Source: an uncultured Eggerthellaceae bacterium
GTDB lineage: Bacteria > Actinomycetota > Coriobacteriia > Coriobacteriales > Eggerthellaceae
NCBI GenBank assembly: GCA_944320405.1
Contig: CALUHI010000032.1
Span: forward strand, 1 to 34,652
Reading direction: 5' to 3'
Length of the DNA stretch: 34,652 bases
The translations under genes were made by a program, and so were the position numbers. Positions 15,335 to 23,976 of this stretch are shown piece by piece. Each line of letters begins with the position of its first letter. Position 1 is the stretch's first letter. A model generated the notes under the pieces. The model was not told the origin of the DNA and made no database searches. It saw only the letters and a program-made list of their open reading frames with translations.

Positions 15335-16726
15335 CTACTTCTTCCTGTTGAACAGGCCCAGGCGGGCGCGCTTCTTCTCGGCCCAGCCCTCAACCTCGGT
15401 CTGCTCGGCGCGGGCGATGCCCAGCGCGTCGGCGGGAACGTCCTCGGTGATAACCGAGCCCGCGCCCACGATGGCACCGGAGCCGATGGACACCGGGGCC
15501 ACCATCATGGTGCTGCTGCCGATGAACGCGCCGTCGCCAATGACGGTGGAATGCTTCTTGGCGCCATCGTAGTTGCAGGTGATGGAGCCGGCGCCGATGT
15601 TCACATCCTCGCCGATGAGCGCGTCGCCAATGTAGCTGAGATGCGGCACCTTGGAGCCCTTGCCCACGGTGGATTTCTTGATCTCCACATGCGTGCCGGC
15701 CTTGGCGCCCTCGCACAGGTGCGCGCCGGGACGCAGGTAGGCGCGCGGGCCACAGGTGGCACCGTCGTCGATGGCAGATTCGTATGCGATCGTCTCGTCA
15801 ACTGTGCAGCCACGGCCGACCACGGTGTCAACCAGGCGCGTGTTGGGACCAACCACGCTGCCCTCGCCCACGCTGGTATGGCCGTACAGGAACGTGAGCG
15901 GCAAAAGCTCGACGTCGCGCGCGACCTTCGCGTCGGGGCCAACCCACACCAAGTCGGGATCGGTCATGGTGACGCCCGCATCCATGAGCTCCTCGTTGAT
16001 GCGGCGCTGCAGCTGCTTGGTTGCCTGCGCCAGCTGCCCGCGGGAGTTCACGCCCAAGCACTCGGCCGGGTCTTCGGCGGGAAGCGCCAGAACAGCGCGG
16101 CCAGCTTCGCGGCAGATGTAGAGTACATCGGTCAGATAGAACTCGCCCTGAGCGTTGTTGTTGCTCACCTTCAGCAGTGCATCGAACAGCGCCTTGCCGT
16201 CGAAGCAGTAGAAGCCCGAGTTGCATTCCGTGATGGCAGCTTCGGCTTCGTTGGCGTCTTTCTGCTCGACAATGCGCTCGACCTCGCCTGCGCCATCGCG
16301 CACGATGCGGCCGTAGCCGGTAGGGTCGTCCAGATTCATGGTGAGCACGACCACCGCCGCGCCCGAGCGCTCGCGCATGTCGACGAGCTTGCGGATGGTG
16401 GATGCGGTGATCAGCGGGCAGTCGCCGGAAAGCACTACCACCGAGCCATCGAAGTCACCCAACTGCTCGCGGCAGGCGTTAACGGCGTCGGCTGTGCCGC
16501 GGCGGACGTACTGTTCGGCGATCTCGGTGTCATCCTTCACCAGAGGAATCACTTGTTCGCGCTCATGGCCAACCACGGTGACGATGCGTGTAAGGCCCGC
16601 TTCACGCGCGGCGTCGACGACCCAACGGACCATCGGCTTGCCCAGCACCTCGTGTGCAACCTTGGGCTTGCGGGACTTCATGCGCGTGCCAGCACCGGCA
16701 GCCAAAACGATTGCAGCAGATTCCAT
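15335..16726 (-). CDS. glmU: Bifunctional UDP-GlcNAc pyrophosphorylase / glucosamine-1-phosphate acetyltransferase
   Basis: It makes UDP-N-acetylglucosamine for peptidoglycan and other glycans, acetylating GlcN-1-P and then adding UMP. The N-terminal pyrophosphorylase domain has LAAGAGTRM (8-16) followed by Lys, and LSGDCPLI. The C-terminal half is a left-handed beta helix of hexapeptide repeats, with the acetyltransferase His in VPHLSYIGDA and the usual NYDGAKKHST loop. The length of 463 residues is normal. GGGAGG lies just upstream of ATG 16726. A TATACT at 16790-16795 on the minus strand is a plausible -10 element. It is followed by prs and pth. Confidence 0.96.
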   Translation of the reverse strand: MESAAIVLAAGAGTRMKSRKPKVAHEVLGKPMVRWVVDAAREAGLTRIVTVVGHEREQVIPLVKDDTEIAEQYVRRGTADAVNACREQLGDFDGSVVVLSGDCPLITASTIRKLVDMRERSGAAVVVLTMNLDDPTGYGRIVRDGAGEVERIVEQKDANEAEAAITECNSGFYCFDGKALFDALLKVSNNNAQGEFYLTDVLYICREAGRAVLALPAEDPAECLGVNSRGQLAQATKQLQRRINEELMDAGVTMTDPDLVWVGPDAKVARDVELLPLTFLYGHTSVGEGSVVGPNTRLVDTVVGRGCTVDETIAYESAIDDGATCGPRAYLRPGAHLCEGAKAGTHVEIKKSTVGKGSKVPHLSYIGDALIGEDVNIGAGSITCNYDGAKKHSTVIGDGAFIGSSTMMVAPVSIGSGAIVGAGSVITEDVPADALGIARAEQTEVEGWAEKKRARLGLFNRKK

Positions 16727-16818
16727 GGGACCTCCCTATCGTCGTCCTATTTCGAAAACGCGCTATGGCGCGAGGGGTGCTCTGCGAAAAGTATAGCGCA
16801 GCTCAGCGCGTGGGGCTC

Positions 16819-18198
16819 TTACTCGCCGTCGACCGGTGCCGTGGCCTCCTGCTCTCGCGAACGCCGCTTCGCTTGCGCCAGCAAGAACAAGAACCCGACG
16901 ATGCCTGCCACGGCAGACGCCATGAGGATGCCCAGCTTCGCCACCGCGATGCGCGCCGCGTCGGCATACGCGAGGTTCGCCACGAAAATGGCCATAGTGA
17001 AGCCCACGCCTCCCAAGATGGCGGCACCCAGCATGTGCATCCACGTGACGCCTTCGGGCAGGCGCGCCGCCTTCAGCTTCACCGTGGCGAAGCTGAACAG
17101 CATGATTCCCACCGGTTTGCCCAGAAGCAGGCCGAGCGCAACGCCGTAGAAGACCGGATCGCCGAACACGGCAGCAGGCTCGCTCCCCATGAAAGGAACG
17201 CCCGCATTGCACAGCGCGAACAACGGCAGCATCAGGAAGTTCACCCAAGGGTTCAGACGATGCTCCAACCTGACCGCCGGCGGCACCACCTGGCGCGACA
17301 CGCGGCTGAGGCTTTTCACGGTGCTCAGGTACTCGCCCTGCCCCAGCACCGGCGATTCCGGCTCGAACGCCTCGCGCGCCTGGCGTACCTTTTCGCCCGA
17401 CCAGTCCATAAAGCTGTGGAGGTTCACGCGCGAACCCGTGGGGATGGTAAACGCCAGAAGCACGCCGGCGATGGTGGCGTGAACGCCCGACATCAGCACG
17501 CAGTACCACAGCACCGCGCCCACCACCAAATACGGCGGAAGCGCGTAGACGTGCATGCGGTTCATCACGATAAGCACTGCCAGCACGAACACGGCGGCAG
17601 CGAGCCATTCGAACGAAGGAGCATGCCCATAAAACACCGCGATCACCAGGATGGCGATGATGTCGTCGGCGACCGCAAGCGTGCTCAGGAACACGCGCAC
17701 CCCGCTGGGAACCTTGTTGCCCAGAAGCGCCAAGATGCCAAGCGCGAACGCAATGTCGGTAGCAGTGGGCACGCCCCAGCCAAAAGCGGTTTCGGGGTTT
17801 CCCGCATTGAAGGCCAGGTAGATGCCGATGGGCGCGAGCACGCCGCCCAACGCTCCCATGATGGGGAGGATGGCCTGGCGGATGTTGGTAAGCTCGCCCA
17901 CCGTCATCTCATATTTGATCTCCAGTCCCACCAGCAGGAAAAACAGAGCCATGAACAGGTCGTTCACCACATGATGGAGAGACATACCCGCCTGCTGGCC
18001 GCCAAGGAAGAACCCCACCTGCATCTCGAGGATCTCTTCAAACGCGTGGTGCGCGGGATTGTTCGCCACGACGAGCGCCGCCACTGCCGCCAGCAGCATG
18101 ACGAATGCCGCACGCGTGGAGGAATGGGTGAAGTCGATGAGCTTACGATAGCGTTTCTGGTGCCCCTGAACTTCATCGATGAAGATGTTGTCGGTCAT
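16819..18198 (-). CDS. nhaA: Na+/H+ antiporter NhaA
   Basis: This electrogenic sodium/proton antiporter of the cytoplasmic membrane serves pH and sodium homeostasis. GVPTATDIAFALG carries Asp148 (E. coli Asp133), and LAVADDIIAILVI carries Asp178-Asp179 (the ion-binding Asp163-Asp164 pair). About twelve membrane helices are visible. I chose ATG 18198 (459 residues); a frame extension to ATG 18237 is possible and neither site is strong. Between helices VIII and IX there is a long soluble insertion (SFMDWSGEKVRQAREAFEPE… to RLEHRLNPW), larger than in E. coli but seen in actinobacterial NhaA. The C-tail is charged. It lies upstream of glmU on the same strand. Confidence 0.93.
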   Translation of the reverse strand: MTDNIFIDEVQGHQKRYRKLIDFTHSSTRAAFVMLLAAVAALVVANNPAHHAFEEILEMQVGFFLGGQQAGMSLHHVVNDLFMALFFLLVGLEIKYEMTVGELTNIRQAILPIMGALGGVLAPIGIYLAFNAGNPETAFGWGVPTATDIAFALGILALLGNKVPSGVRVFLSTLAVADDIIAILVIAVFYGHAPSFEWLAAAVFVLAVLIVMNRMHVYALPPYLVVGAVLWYCVLMSGVHATIAGVLLAFTIPTGSRVNLHSFMDWSGEKVRQAREAFEPESPVLGQGEYLSTVKSLSRVSRQVVPPAVRLEHRLNPWVNFLMLPLFALCNAGVPFMGSEPAAVFGDPVFYGVALGLLLGKPVGIMLFSFATVKLKAARLPEGVTWMHMLGAAILGGVGFTMAIFVANLAYADAARIAVAKLGILMASAVAGIVGFLFLLAQAKRRSREQEATAPVDGE

Positions 18199-18668
18199 GT
18201 GCCGCCTAACTTCGAAGGTTTCCCTTGATGATAGCATGCGCCTTCAGACCGCCTGAAAGCCCGCGGCCGTTTCCGCGGAGTCTGCGCAACCCGTGAAGGC
18301 TTGCGCTCAAAATACGTGCGTTTCTGCGCATTATTCTGCACTGTGGCCAGGTGCCCACTGGTCGAAGCAGCCCGCTCACCGCAGTAGCGGCAACAGGCGA
18401 AGCGTCCCCGCCGCGTTTTAAGGATGGACACGCGCGGACGCGTTGACTTCCCTTGCGCCCACCTGCGGATTCGCTTCTTTCTCTCGGCTTCGTAACAGAG
18501 CAAAAACGCCCCGCACAACGAGCCGATTTGCGCTAGACTTAACTTGCAGCAAGTTGAAAGGAGCCCGCCCGCGACCGTGCCTGAAGAGCAAATGCCCTCC
18601 TGCACGCGGCGGAGGGGAACCCTTCTTCCAGCTGCTTTTTTATTCGTTACGAGGTAAGAGGTGATCGC
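18199..18668. other. Divergent gap between nhaA and hpf
   Basis: This 470-bp gap contains the two divergent promoters. TAGACT near 18534-18539 is a candidate -10 for hpf, giving a leader of about 125 nt. The leader has a GGAGGG-type hairpin (CCCTCC near 18595 with GGAGGG near 18611) and a 27-codon frame beginning GTGCCTGAAGAG that ends in TAA immediately before the hpf ribosome binding region. I cannot show that the small frame is translated. No other gene is visible. Confidence 0.4.
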
Positions 18669-19244
18669 ATGGCCGTTACCGTTGCCGGACGCAAAATGAC
18701 TGTAACCGATGCACTGCGCCAGTACGCCGACGAGAAGATCGGCAATTCCATGAAGGTCATGGACATCAACCCGCTGGACGCCGAAGTTGTGCTGTCCGTC
18801 GAGAAGAATCCGTCCAACCCTGTTCCTGCCACCTGCGAAGTGACGCTGCGCACCAAGGGCCACGTCATCCACGTGGAAGAGAGCGAAGAGGACATGTACG
18901 CTGCCATCGACGTGGCTGCCGCCAAGGTTGTCCGCCAGCTGCGCAAGTACAAGACCCGCGTCGTTGACCGCAAGGTCCGCGCTACCGAGAAGGTGGCCAC
19001 CGGCGCACCGGACGCTTCGGGCGACGTCGACTTCGACGCGCTCATGGACGAGCTCTCCGCCGATGACGCCATCCTGCGCGTCAAGGAGATCGACTTCGAG
19101 CCGCTGACCGAGGAAGAGGCCCTGGTCAAGATCGACCTGCTGGACCACGACTTCTTCGTGTACACCGACCGCGACTCCGGCCAGGTGAACGTCATCTACC
19201 GCCGCAAGAACGGCGGCTACGGCAAGCTGATGCCGAAGGAATAG
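18669..19244 (+). CDS. hpf: Ribosome hibernation promoting factor, long form
   Basis: This protein binds the decoding region of the 30S subunit and pairs ribosomes into inactive dimers under stress or in stationary phase. The N-terminal half (about 1-110) is the ribosome-binding HPF/YfiA fold (VTVAGRKMTVTDALRQYADEKI opening; HVEESEEDMYAAID). A polar linker follows (about 112-135), then the C-terminal dimerisation domain characteristic of long HPF (VKEIDFEPLTEEEALVKIDL, then HDFFVYTDRDSGQVNVIYRR). The 191 residues are the normal long-form length. The start has GAGGTAAGAGG upstream. A strong bidirectional terminator ends it. Confidence 0.95.
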   Translation: MAVTVAGRKMTVTDALRQYADEKIGNSMKVMDINPLDAEVVLSVEKNPSNPVPATCEVTLRTKGHVIHVEESEEDMYAAIDVAAAKVVRQLRKYKTRVVDRKVRATEKVATGAPDASGDVDFDALMDELSADDAILRVKEIDFEPLTEEEALVKIDLLDHDFFVYTDRDSGQVNVIYRRKNGGYGKLMPKE

Positions 19245-19338
19245 CGAAGGCACGGTAGCGCGGCTACCGCCATCCGCCCCGTAGCGCTAAGAGCACGCGG
19301 GCGGGTTTTCCGGGATGCGTGATAGGCGTCCCGTTTGA

Positions 19339-19367
19339 AAAGGAGCCCGACATCGTCGGGCTCCTTT
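19339..19367. terminator. Bidirectional terminator between hpf and folC
   Basis: AAAGGAGCCCGAC (19339-19351) and GTCGGGCTCCTTT (19355-19367) form a perfect 13-bp stem with an ATC loop, with A and T runs at its ends in both directions. It serves hpf (+) and folC (-). Confidence 0.9.
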
Positions 19368-19393
19368 CATTTGCTGATCGTGTGTACGGGCGG

Positions 19394-20749
19394 CTAGCGC
19401 GGGCGCGTGGCCTTGACGGCATCTTTTATCGCGCTGACCGAGTACAGGCTGCCGAACGCACAGATCAGACCGTCGGGCCCTGCCAGCTCGCGCGCTCGGA
19501 CAACCGCGTCTTCGAAATCGCGCGCCACAACGGGGCTCACGCATGCCGAGCAGCCCAGCATGTCCTGGCCCGTCCAGCGAATCGCGCGCGCCAGCTTGTG
19601 CGCAGGCAAAGCACGAGGGTTGTCGGGCGTCACGCATACGAACGCGCTGCCAAGCGGCAGCACCGCTTCCAACATCTCGGGGTACGCCTTGTCTTCCAAA
19701 ATGCCGATGATGAACACAGGCTTGCGGCCAGGGAATGCCTCGGCAAGCGAATCGGCCAGCGCGCAGGCACCTTGCGGGTTGTGTCCGCCATCCACGACGA
19801 TGGCGAAGCCGTCAGGAGACAGTCCTCCTTCGACAACCCCGAAGCGCCCCGGCCACGTCGTGAGTGCAATTCCTTCGCGAACCGCTTCGTCGGGGATGTG
19901 CCACCCACCTGCACGCAGCACCTCAACCGTCTCGAGTGCGACCGCGGCGTTCTGCGGCTGGTATGAGCTGATCAAGCGCGTGCGAAGATCCGCGAACGAT
20001 CCATAGGAGAACGCACGGGAAGGCGCCGCCAAGGCCGCATCCTCCTGCGGCCACATGATCGAGCCTTCCTGAAGCTGCGAGAAATCCGGGACGTGCAGCT
20101 GGCAGCCATGCTCCGCAGCCACACGCTCGATCACCGCCATGGCCTCAGGCTCCTGAGGCCATGACACCACCGGACATCCGTCTTTGATGATGCCGGCTTT
20201 CTCTCCGGCAATCTCCGCCGACGTGTTGCCCAGAAGCGCCGTGTGGTCCAGCCCGATGCGCACGATCACGCACGCCTCGGGAGCATCGATCACGTTGGTG
20301 GAGTCGAGACGACCACCCAGACCCACCTCCAGCACCGCAATGTCGCATCCACACCGCGCGAAATGCACCAGCGCAACCGCCGTCATCAGCTCGAACTCGG
20401 TGGGATGGTCTCCTGTTTCCTGCGCCATTGCTTCAGCTTGCTCACGCACCATCAACGTGACATCGCACAGGTCATCGGCGCCGATCATCTCACCATCAAC
20501 ACGGATGCGTTCCTCGAACCGCTCGATGTAGGGGCTGGTGAACAGCCCCGTGCGATACCCCACGGCCTTCAGAATGGAAGCGAGGTAGGCACACACCGAC
20601 CCTTTTCCGTTGGTGCCTGCCACATGGACGAACTTCAGCTTGTCCTGCGGGCGCCCAAGCCGCTCCAGCAGCTCGCGGATGCGCTCCAAGCCCAGACGCG
20701 ACGCCTGCCAACGCGGCGTGTTGATATAGGCGATGGGATCGAAGTCCAT
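19394..20749 (-). CDS. folC: Bifunctional folylpolyglutamate synthase / dihydrofolate synthase
   Basis: It adds glutamate to dihydropteroate and then to folates, trapping the one-carbon carrier in the cell. The ATP-binding loop GTNGKGS is at 45-51. The following LFTSPYIERFEERIRVDG and the LEVGLGGRLDSTNV segment are Mur-ligase/FolC signatures. Near the C-terminus are VDGGHNPQGACAL and the glutamate-ligase domain. I start at ATG 20749 (MDFDPIAYI) after GGAAGGGAAGG; the frame runs 21 codons further into the nfnB terminator without a site. The length of 451 residues is normal. Whether it has both activities cannot be decided from sequence. Confidence 0.93.
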   Translation of the reverse strand: MDFDPIAYINTPRWQASRLGLERIRELLERLGRPQDKLKFVHVAGTNGKGSVCAYLASILKAVGYRTGLFTSPYIERFEERIRVDGEMIGADDLCDVTLMVREQAEAMAQETGDHPTEFELMTAVALVHFARCGCDIAVLEVGLGGRLDSTNVIDAPEACVIVRIGLDHTALLGNTSAEIAGEKAGIIKDGCPVVSWPQEPEAMAVIERVAAEHGCQLHVPDFSQLQEGSIMWPQEDAALAAPSRAFSYGSFADLRTRLISSYQPQNAAVALETVEVLRAGGWHIPDEAVREGIALTTWPGRFGVVEGGLSPDGFAIVVDGGHNPQGACALADSLAEAFPGRKPVFIIGILEDKAYPEMLEAVLPLGSAFVCVTPDNPRALPAHKLARAIRWTGQDMLGCSACVSPVVARDFEDAVVRARELAGPDGLICAFGSLYSVSAIKDAVKATRPR

Positions 20750-20773
20750 AACCTTCCCTTCCGCAAAAAGAAC

Positions 20774-20804
20774 GCCCGTCAGGACGGCAAGCATCCCGAC
20801 GGGC
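20774..20804 (-). terminator. Terminator downstream of nfnB
   Basis: On the minus strand GCCCGTC…GACGGGC forms an outer 7-bp stem with extra inner pairs (GGGATG/CGTCC), followed by GTTCTTTTTGCGG. It lies 40 nt after the nfnB stop, between it and folC. Confidence 0.75.
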
Positions 20805-20814
20805 TGAACCATTC

Positions 20815-20849
20815 AAATGAGAAAAAGTGACTGTCCCTTTTTCTCATTT
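20815..20849. repeat. REP-like palindrome, copy 3
   Basis: AAATGAGAAAAAG (20815-20827) and CTTTTTCTCATTT (20837-20849) are perfect 13-bp arms around TGACTGTCC. On the minus strand the TGA at 20846-20844 in one arm is the stop codon of nfnB. Confidence 0.88.
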
Positions 20850-22274
20850 CTCCAGCAGGTACTGCGCGATGCCTGCGGCGGCGCGCTTGCCGGCACCCAT
20901 GGCCAGGATGACCGTTGCGGCGCCGATAACCGTGTCGCCACCCGCGAAAACACCCGGCTTCGAGGTAGCACCAGTCTCCTCGTCGGCAATCACCAGGTTG
21001 CGCGAGGTCACTTCCAAGCCAGGAGTCGTCTGCGCGATGAGCGGGTTGGTTTTCGAGCCGATGGCGATGACCATCATATCGGCGTCGATGACGTACTCGC
21101 TGCCCTCCACCGGCACTGGGCGGCGGCGGCCGGAAGCGTCGGGCTCGCCCAGTTCCATGCGGATGCACTCCACGCCAGTCACCCAACCGTCTTCGTTTCC
21201 GATCACGCGCACCGGGTTGCACAGCAGATCGAAGATCACGCCCTCTTCCTGCGCATGGTGGATTTCCTCGGCGCGGGCGGGCATCTCTTCCATGCTGCGG
21301 CGATACACCACGTGCACCTCGGCACCCAGGCGCAGGGCGGTGCGCGCGGCGTCCATGGCAACGTTGCCGCCGCCGGAAACCACGCACTTCTTGCCGGCGT
21401 ACACCGGGGTGTCGTAGTCGGGGAACAGGTAACCCTTCATCAGGTTCACGCGCGTGAGCAGCTCGTTTGCCGTCATCACGCCGTTGAACCCCTCGCCCTC
21501 GATGCCCAGATAGCTGGGCAAGCCGGCGCCCGTGCCCACGAACACGGCGTCGAAGCCACGCTCGTCCATGAGCTCATCGATGCTGTAGAGCTTGCCTACC
21601 AGCGCGTTCATCTCGAACTCCACACCCTGTTCGGCAAGCTGGGACACTTCGCTTTCCACAAGGTCCTTCGGCAGGCGGAACTCGGGAATGCCGTAGGTGA
21701 GCACGCCGCCCGCTTTGTGCAGCGCCTCGAACACGCGGACTGCGCAGCCGCGCTTGGCAAGCTCGCCCGCGCAGGTAAGCGACGCCGGGCCCGAGCCCAC
21801 AATGGCAACTCGCTTGCCGACGAGATCTTTTTCGGGCTGCTGCGCTGCATCTGCGCTGTCGCTTGCGACGCCGTTTTCCATTGCCCAGTCGGCAACGAAA
21901 CGCTCCAGGCGGCCGATGCCGACCGGCTCGCCCTTGCGGCTGCGCGTGCACACGCCCTCGCACTGGGTTTCCTGCGGGCATACGCGCCCGCAGATGGCCG
22001 GAAGCGCATTCGCGTCTTTCACCAGCGCATACGCTTCGGCAAAGTTTCCATGCGCCACCTGTTCAATGAATTGGGGAATGGGAACGCCCACCGGGCAGCC
22101 ATCCATGCAGGGTGCCTTGGGGCACTGAATGCAGCGGCGCGCCTCGTTGATGGCGTCTTCAGCCGAATAGCCGCACGCGACTTCGTCGAAGCACTTCGCA
22201 CGGGCACCGGGGTCGAGCTCCGGCATCGGCGTTTTCTCCTGCTGCTTGTTGGTCTCGTAGCTCACGCGCGCCAT
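20844..22274 (-). CDS. nfnB: NfnB-type FAD/NADPH and Fe-S subunit (glutamate synthase small-subunit family)
   Basis: This 476-residue protein has two N-terminal cysteine clusters, C48-x2-C51-x4-C56-x3-C60 and C95-x3-C99-x5-C105-x3-C109, for [4Fe-4S] centres. A first Rossmann fold follows for FAD (VAIVGSGPASLTCAGELA, about residue 145), then a second nucleotide site (VVSGGGNVAMDAARTALRLGA), and FAGGDTVIGAATVILAMGAGK near the end. On its own it could be called GltD or SudA. Its partner directly upstream (TAG, 1 nt, ATG, with the Shine-Dalgarno inside nfnA) matches NfnA, so the pair is most likely the electron-bifurcating NADH-dependent ferredoxin:NADP+ oxidoreductase. The start at 22274 has AGAAGGAGG upstream. 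Its stop codon comes from a REP-like palindrome. Confidence 0.85.
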   Translation of the reverse strand: MARVSYETNKQQEKTPMPELDPGARAKCFDEVACGYSAEDAINEARRCIQCPKAPCMDGCPVGVPIPQFIEQVAHGNFAEAYALVKDANALPAICGRVCPQETQCEGVCTRSRKGEPVGIGRLERFVADWAMENGVASDSADAAQQPEKDLVGKRVAIVGSGPASLTCAGELAKRGCAVRVFEALHKAGGVLTYGIPEFRLPKDLVESEVSQLAEQGVEFEMNALVGKLYSIDELMDERGFDAVFVGTGAGLPSYLGIEGEGFNGVMTANELLTRVNLMKGYLFPDYDTPVYAGKKCVVSGGGNVAMDAARTALRLGAEVHVVYRRSMEEMPARAEEIHHAQEEGVIFDLLCNPVRVIGNEDGWVTGVECIRMELGEPDASGRRRPVPVEGSEYVIDADMMVIAIGSKTNPLIAQTTPGLEVTSRNLVIADEETGATSKPGVFAGGDTVIGAATVILAMGAGKRAAAGIAQYLLEK

Positions 22275-22275
22275 G

Positions 22276-23163
22276 CTATGCCTCCTTCTGTTCGGAAGAG
22301 GCTGCGGCCGCAGCGTCGCAATCGCGCGCCTCGCTTGCGTATTTTCCCTTCGCGGCATCGCGCGCGGCGGCCTCGAAGTCGCGGTACATCACGCCGCGAT
22401 GCATCGCGTCGTCGAAATCGACCAGATGCCCGTCGAAATCAGGACCGTCGACGCAGGCGTGCTTGTATTCGTCGCCCACTTTCACGCGGCAACCGCCACA
22501 CATGCCCGTACCGTCGATCATGATGGGGTTCATGGACACCAGCGTCTTGATGCCATGGGGCTTGGTGGTGAGCGCGACGAACTTCATCATGATCACCGGA
22601 CCCACGGCAAGCACCAAATCGTAGTTGGCACCAGACTCGATGCGCTCCTGCAGCGGGGCGGTCACCACGCCCTTGTTGCCGTTTGAGCCGTCATCGGTCA
22701 TCACCATGTGCCAAGACGAGCACGCAGCCAGTTCGTCTTCGAACAGAATGAGGTCTTTGTTGCGGAAGCCCGTGATTACGTCTACTTCGCACCCTTGGTC
22801 GTGCAGCCACTTGGCCTGCGGGTAGGCAATTGCCGTGCCCAGACCACCGCCGATGACGCAGGCGCGCTTAACGCCCTCGAGCTCGGTGGGGTTGCCAAAC
22901 GGTCCGGCAAAGTCGAGCAGGGAATCACCGGCGCGCAGCGTTGCCAAGTGGATGGTGGTTGCCCCCACTGCCTGGAACACGATGGTGACAGTACCGGCGT
23001 CAGGGTCGGTTTCGTTCATGGTCAGCGGAATGCGCTCGCCGTGCTCGTCGATGCGCAGCATGATGAACTGGCCCGGTTTGATCTTCTTGGCGATTTCCGG
23101 CGCACGGACGACCATGCGCGTCACTTCAGCGTTAAGCTGCTCTACCTGTTCGATGGGATACAC
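22276..23163 (-). CDS. nfnA: NfnA-type FAD/NAD and [2Fe-2S] subunit (dihydroorotate dehydrogenase electron-transfer family)
   Basis: This 295-residue protein has an N-terminal FAD-binding barrel (KIKPGQFIMLRIDEHGERIPLTM, about 25-50), an NAD-binding fold (ACVIGGGLGTAIAYPQAKWL) and a C-terminal [2Fe-2S] loop (TGMCGGCRVKVGDEYKHACVDGP). The last two parts match NfnA and PyrK-like subunits; the CxxC…C loop followed by DGPDFDG is typical of NfnA/SudB. The start is GTG 23163 with GAGGGGG upstream. The last 20 residues are Ala/Glu-rich and carry the ribosome binding site of nfnB. With NfnB it would couple NADH, ferredoxin and NADPH pools, which fits an anaerobic lifestyle. A plain sulfide dehydrogenase or GltA-partner role is the alternative. 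Confidence 0.85.
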   Translation of the reverse strand: MYPIEQVEQLNAEVTRMVVRAPEIAKKIKPGQFIMLRIDEHGERIPLTMNETDPDAGTVTIVFQAVGATTIHLATLRAGDSLLDFAGPFGNPTELEGVKRACVIGGGLGTAIAYPQAKWLHDQGCEVDVITGFRNKDLILFEDELAACSSWHMVMTDDGSNGNKGVVTAPLQERIESGANYDLVLAVGPVIMMKFVALTTKPHGIKTLVSMNPIMIDGTGMCGGCRVKVGDEYKHACVDGPDFDGHLVDFDDAMHRGVMYRDFEAAARDAAKGKYASEARDCDAAAAASSEQKEA

Positions 23164-23211
23164 GGGATCAAGCCCCCTCGTTTCGCGTGCTCTCGTCTTT
23201 GAGGAGAATTC

Positions 23212-23220
23212 AGTATATCA
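23212..23220 (-). promoter_or_regulatory. Extended -10 promoter of nfnA
   Basis: On the minus strand TGATATACT is an extended -10 (TGn-TATACT) about 50 bp upstream of the nfnA start. The same nine bases precede alr. The -35 region is weak. Confidence 0.5.
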
Positions 23221-23296
23221 GCGCTCGATGAACAGACGGTAACGCACGGGCTTTCCGCACGTCGACGGCATGATTTTCTGGCAAGGGATAAGCCCG

Positions 23297-23962
23297 CTAC
23301 AGAAGGCTCTCTTGCTCGAAGCCACGATGCGCGCCTTCTTCTGCCGTCGCCGAAACAGCGTCCGGGGTTGACGACGCGGCAGGCTGCGCATCCTGCTCGC
23401 GCCCGGCGCGCAGCAGCTCTCCCAGCGTGGTGAAGTCGTCTTCCAGCGCCACGCGCTTGCTGCCATCGTAGAGAGCTGCCGCCGGGTGGAAGATGGGAAA
23501 CACCTTGAACTTACCTGCCTGTTGCAGCTTGCCGTGAAGACGCGTGATGCCCACTTCCGTTTTCAGAATGAACTTCGTGGCGAAATTGCCCAGCGTCACG
23601 ATGTATTCGGGATCAATGGTGCGCGTTTGTTCGCGCAGATACGGGGTGCAGCATTCGATTTCCTCGATGCGCGGATCGCGGTTTCCCGGAGGACGGCATT
23701 TCAGAACGTTCGCGATGAACACATCCTCGCGTTTCAGACCCGCAACGCCCAAAAGCTCGTCGAGATATTTCCCTGCAGCGCCCACGAACGGCACGCCTTG
23801 AAGATCTTCGTTTTTGCCGGGAGCCTCGCCCACGATCAGAACGCGCGCGTTGGGGTTGCCCGCGCCGAACACGGTTTGCGTGCGACCTTCACACAAAGGG
23901 CAACGATGGCAAGAATCGACTTCTGCCTTGATCTGATCCAGAGGAATATGGGGTTTGTGCAT
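23297..23962 (-). CDS. Family 4 uracil-DNA glycosylase (Fe-S)
   Basis: It removes uracil from DNA as the first step of base-excision repair. Family 4 enzymes carry a [4Fe-4S] cluster: here C18-x2-C21 near the N-terminus, with C89 and C104/C105 as the other ligands. GEAPGKNEDLQGVPFVG (45-61) is the active-site motif, and FHPAA near residue 170 is the second uracil-binding motif. The core ends at about residue 190; the remaining 30 residues are Ala/Ser/Glu-rich. The start at 23962 follows GGAAGGGGAGCC. It lies 14 nt downstream of alr and is probably co-transcribed with it. Phage and thermophile homologues look the same, so the family call is firm. Confidence 0.93.
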   Translation of the reverse strand: MHKPHIPLDQIKAEVDSCHRCPLCEGRTQTVFGAGNPNARVLIVGEAPGKNEDLQGVPFVGAAGKYLDELLGVAGLKREDVFIANVLKCRPPGNRDPRIEEIECCTPYLREQTRTIDPEYIVTLGNFATKFILKTEVGITRLHGKLQQAGKFKVFPIFHPAAALYDGSKRVALEDDFTTLGELLRAGREQDAQPAASSTPDAVSATAEEGAHRGFEQESLL

Positions 23963-23976
23963 GGCTCCCCTTCCGC

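Noticed and set aside
18300-18480. Zinc-ribbon-like peptide (CCRYCGERA) on the minus strand between nhaA and hpf
   Set aside because: It lies in a long shadow frame with no start signal, and only one CxxC pair is visible.
20844-22274. Calling this simply glutamate synthase small chain (gltD)
   Set aside because: No large glutamate synthase subunit is adjacent, and the upstream coupled gene is an NfnA-type flavoprotein, so the Nfn reading fits better.
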